Positions 63,802 to 64,000 of a stretch of DNA of 64,000 bases are shown piece by piece. The DNA lies in NCBI RefSeq assembly GCF_000374185.1, contig NZ_KB910518.1, positions 674,196 to 738,195 on the forward strand. The letters run 5' to 3'. This DNA is from Paenibacillus sp. HW567 (GTDB lineage Bacteria > Bacillota > Bacilli > Paenibacillales > Paenibacillaceae). How positions within the stretch are numbered: the stretch's first letter is position 1; each line of letters starts with the position of its first letter. The position numbers and the translations under genes are program-made. Under the pieces are notes generated by a model. The model was not told where the DNA came from, searched no databases, and worked only from the letters and a program-made list of their open reading frames with translations.

Positions 63802-64000
63802 TTATTGGAGAGTTTGATCCTGGCTCAGGACGAACGCTGGCGGCGTGCCTAATACATGCAAGTCGAGCGGAGCTTACCCTTCGGGGTAAGCTTAGCGGCG
63901 GACGGGTGAGTAACACGTAGGCAACCTACCCTGTAGACTGGGATAACTACCGGAAACGGTAGCTAATACCGGATAATTCCTTTCTTCTCCTGAAGGAAGG
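63802..64000 (+). rRNA. rrs: 16S ribosomal RNA, 5' part (cut by window edge)
   Basis: TATTGGAGAGTTTGATCCTGG, CTCAGGACGAACGCTGGCGG and CCTAATACATGCAAGTCGAG are the conserved 16S start. The V1 segment (GCGGAGCTTACCCTTCGGGG) is Paenibacillus-like by impression. The 5' end is placed by comparison with the Bacillus mature end, within a few bases. Confidence 0.97.

Overview
The window looks like a chromosomal segment of an endospore-forming Firmicute, most likely Paenibacillus or a close relative. The basis is a set of sporulation genes (spoVID, spoIVFA, spoIVFB, spo0B, safA-like), Firmicute-type RNA regulators (T-box, purine riboswitch, L21 leader), an S-layer-homology protein, the block maf-radC-mreBCD-minCD-spoIVFAB-rng-rplU-prp-rpmA-spo0B-obg, and the first ~200 bases of a 16S rRNA gene at the right edge. 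The genus is inferred from gene order and the 16S start; no database was searched.

1-15 kb is an accessory surface-glycan region. It begins in the AT-rich tail of a Wzx-type flippase, followed by an IS630-type transposase remnant, galE, and rmlA-rmlC-rmlB for dTDP-deoxysugars (no rmlD in the window). Next are a DUF218 membrane protein, a short unrecognised protein, and a secreted protein with three SLH domains and six Ig-like repeats. Then come a reverse-strand DegT aminotransferase, a small basic glycine-periodic protein, a 728-residue double glycosyltransferase with CgeB-like motifs, a WbqC-family protein and a NeuD-family acetyltransferase. Together they could make and transfer an acylated amino-deoxysugar to the S-layer or spore surface. 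A CueP-like protein closes the region.

15-18 kb holds a reverse-strand purine salvage operon (two phosphoribosyltransferases around an IMPDH-like enzyme) behind a guanine-type purine riboswitch. The riboswitch's P1 3' strand is also the 5' arm of the terminator, which suggests a ligand-ON switch. A PP2C phosphatase follows on the + strand.

19-31 kb is the tetrapyrrole cluster: hemA, hemX, a precorrin-2 dehydrogenase, hemC, a cobA-hemD fusion, hemB, hemL, then an RluA pseudouridine synthase. Two intergenic repeat arrays (41 bp x 9, and about 51 bp hairpin units) lie in it, and an IS3-family element sits inside the second.

31-45 kb carries a GGEEF membrane cyclase (reverse), spoVID, T-box-valS, folC, murC, two tandem GT4 paralogues and a SPOR-domain protein. 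44-57 kb is the conserved cell-shape, division, sporulation and ribosome block. 57-63 kb holds pheB-hom-thrB-pheA-ilvE and a SafA-like LysM coat protein. The rRNA promoter, leader and 16S start end the window.
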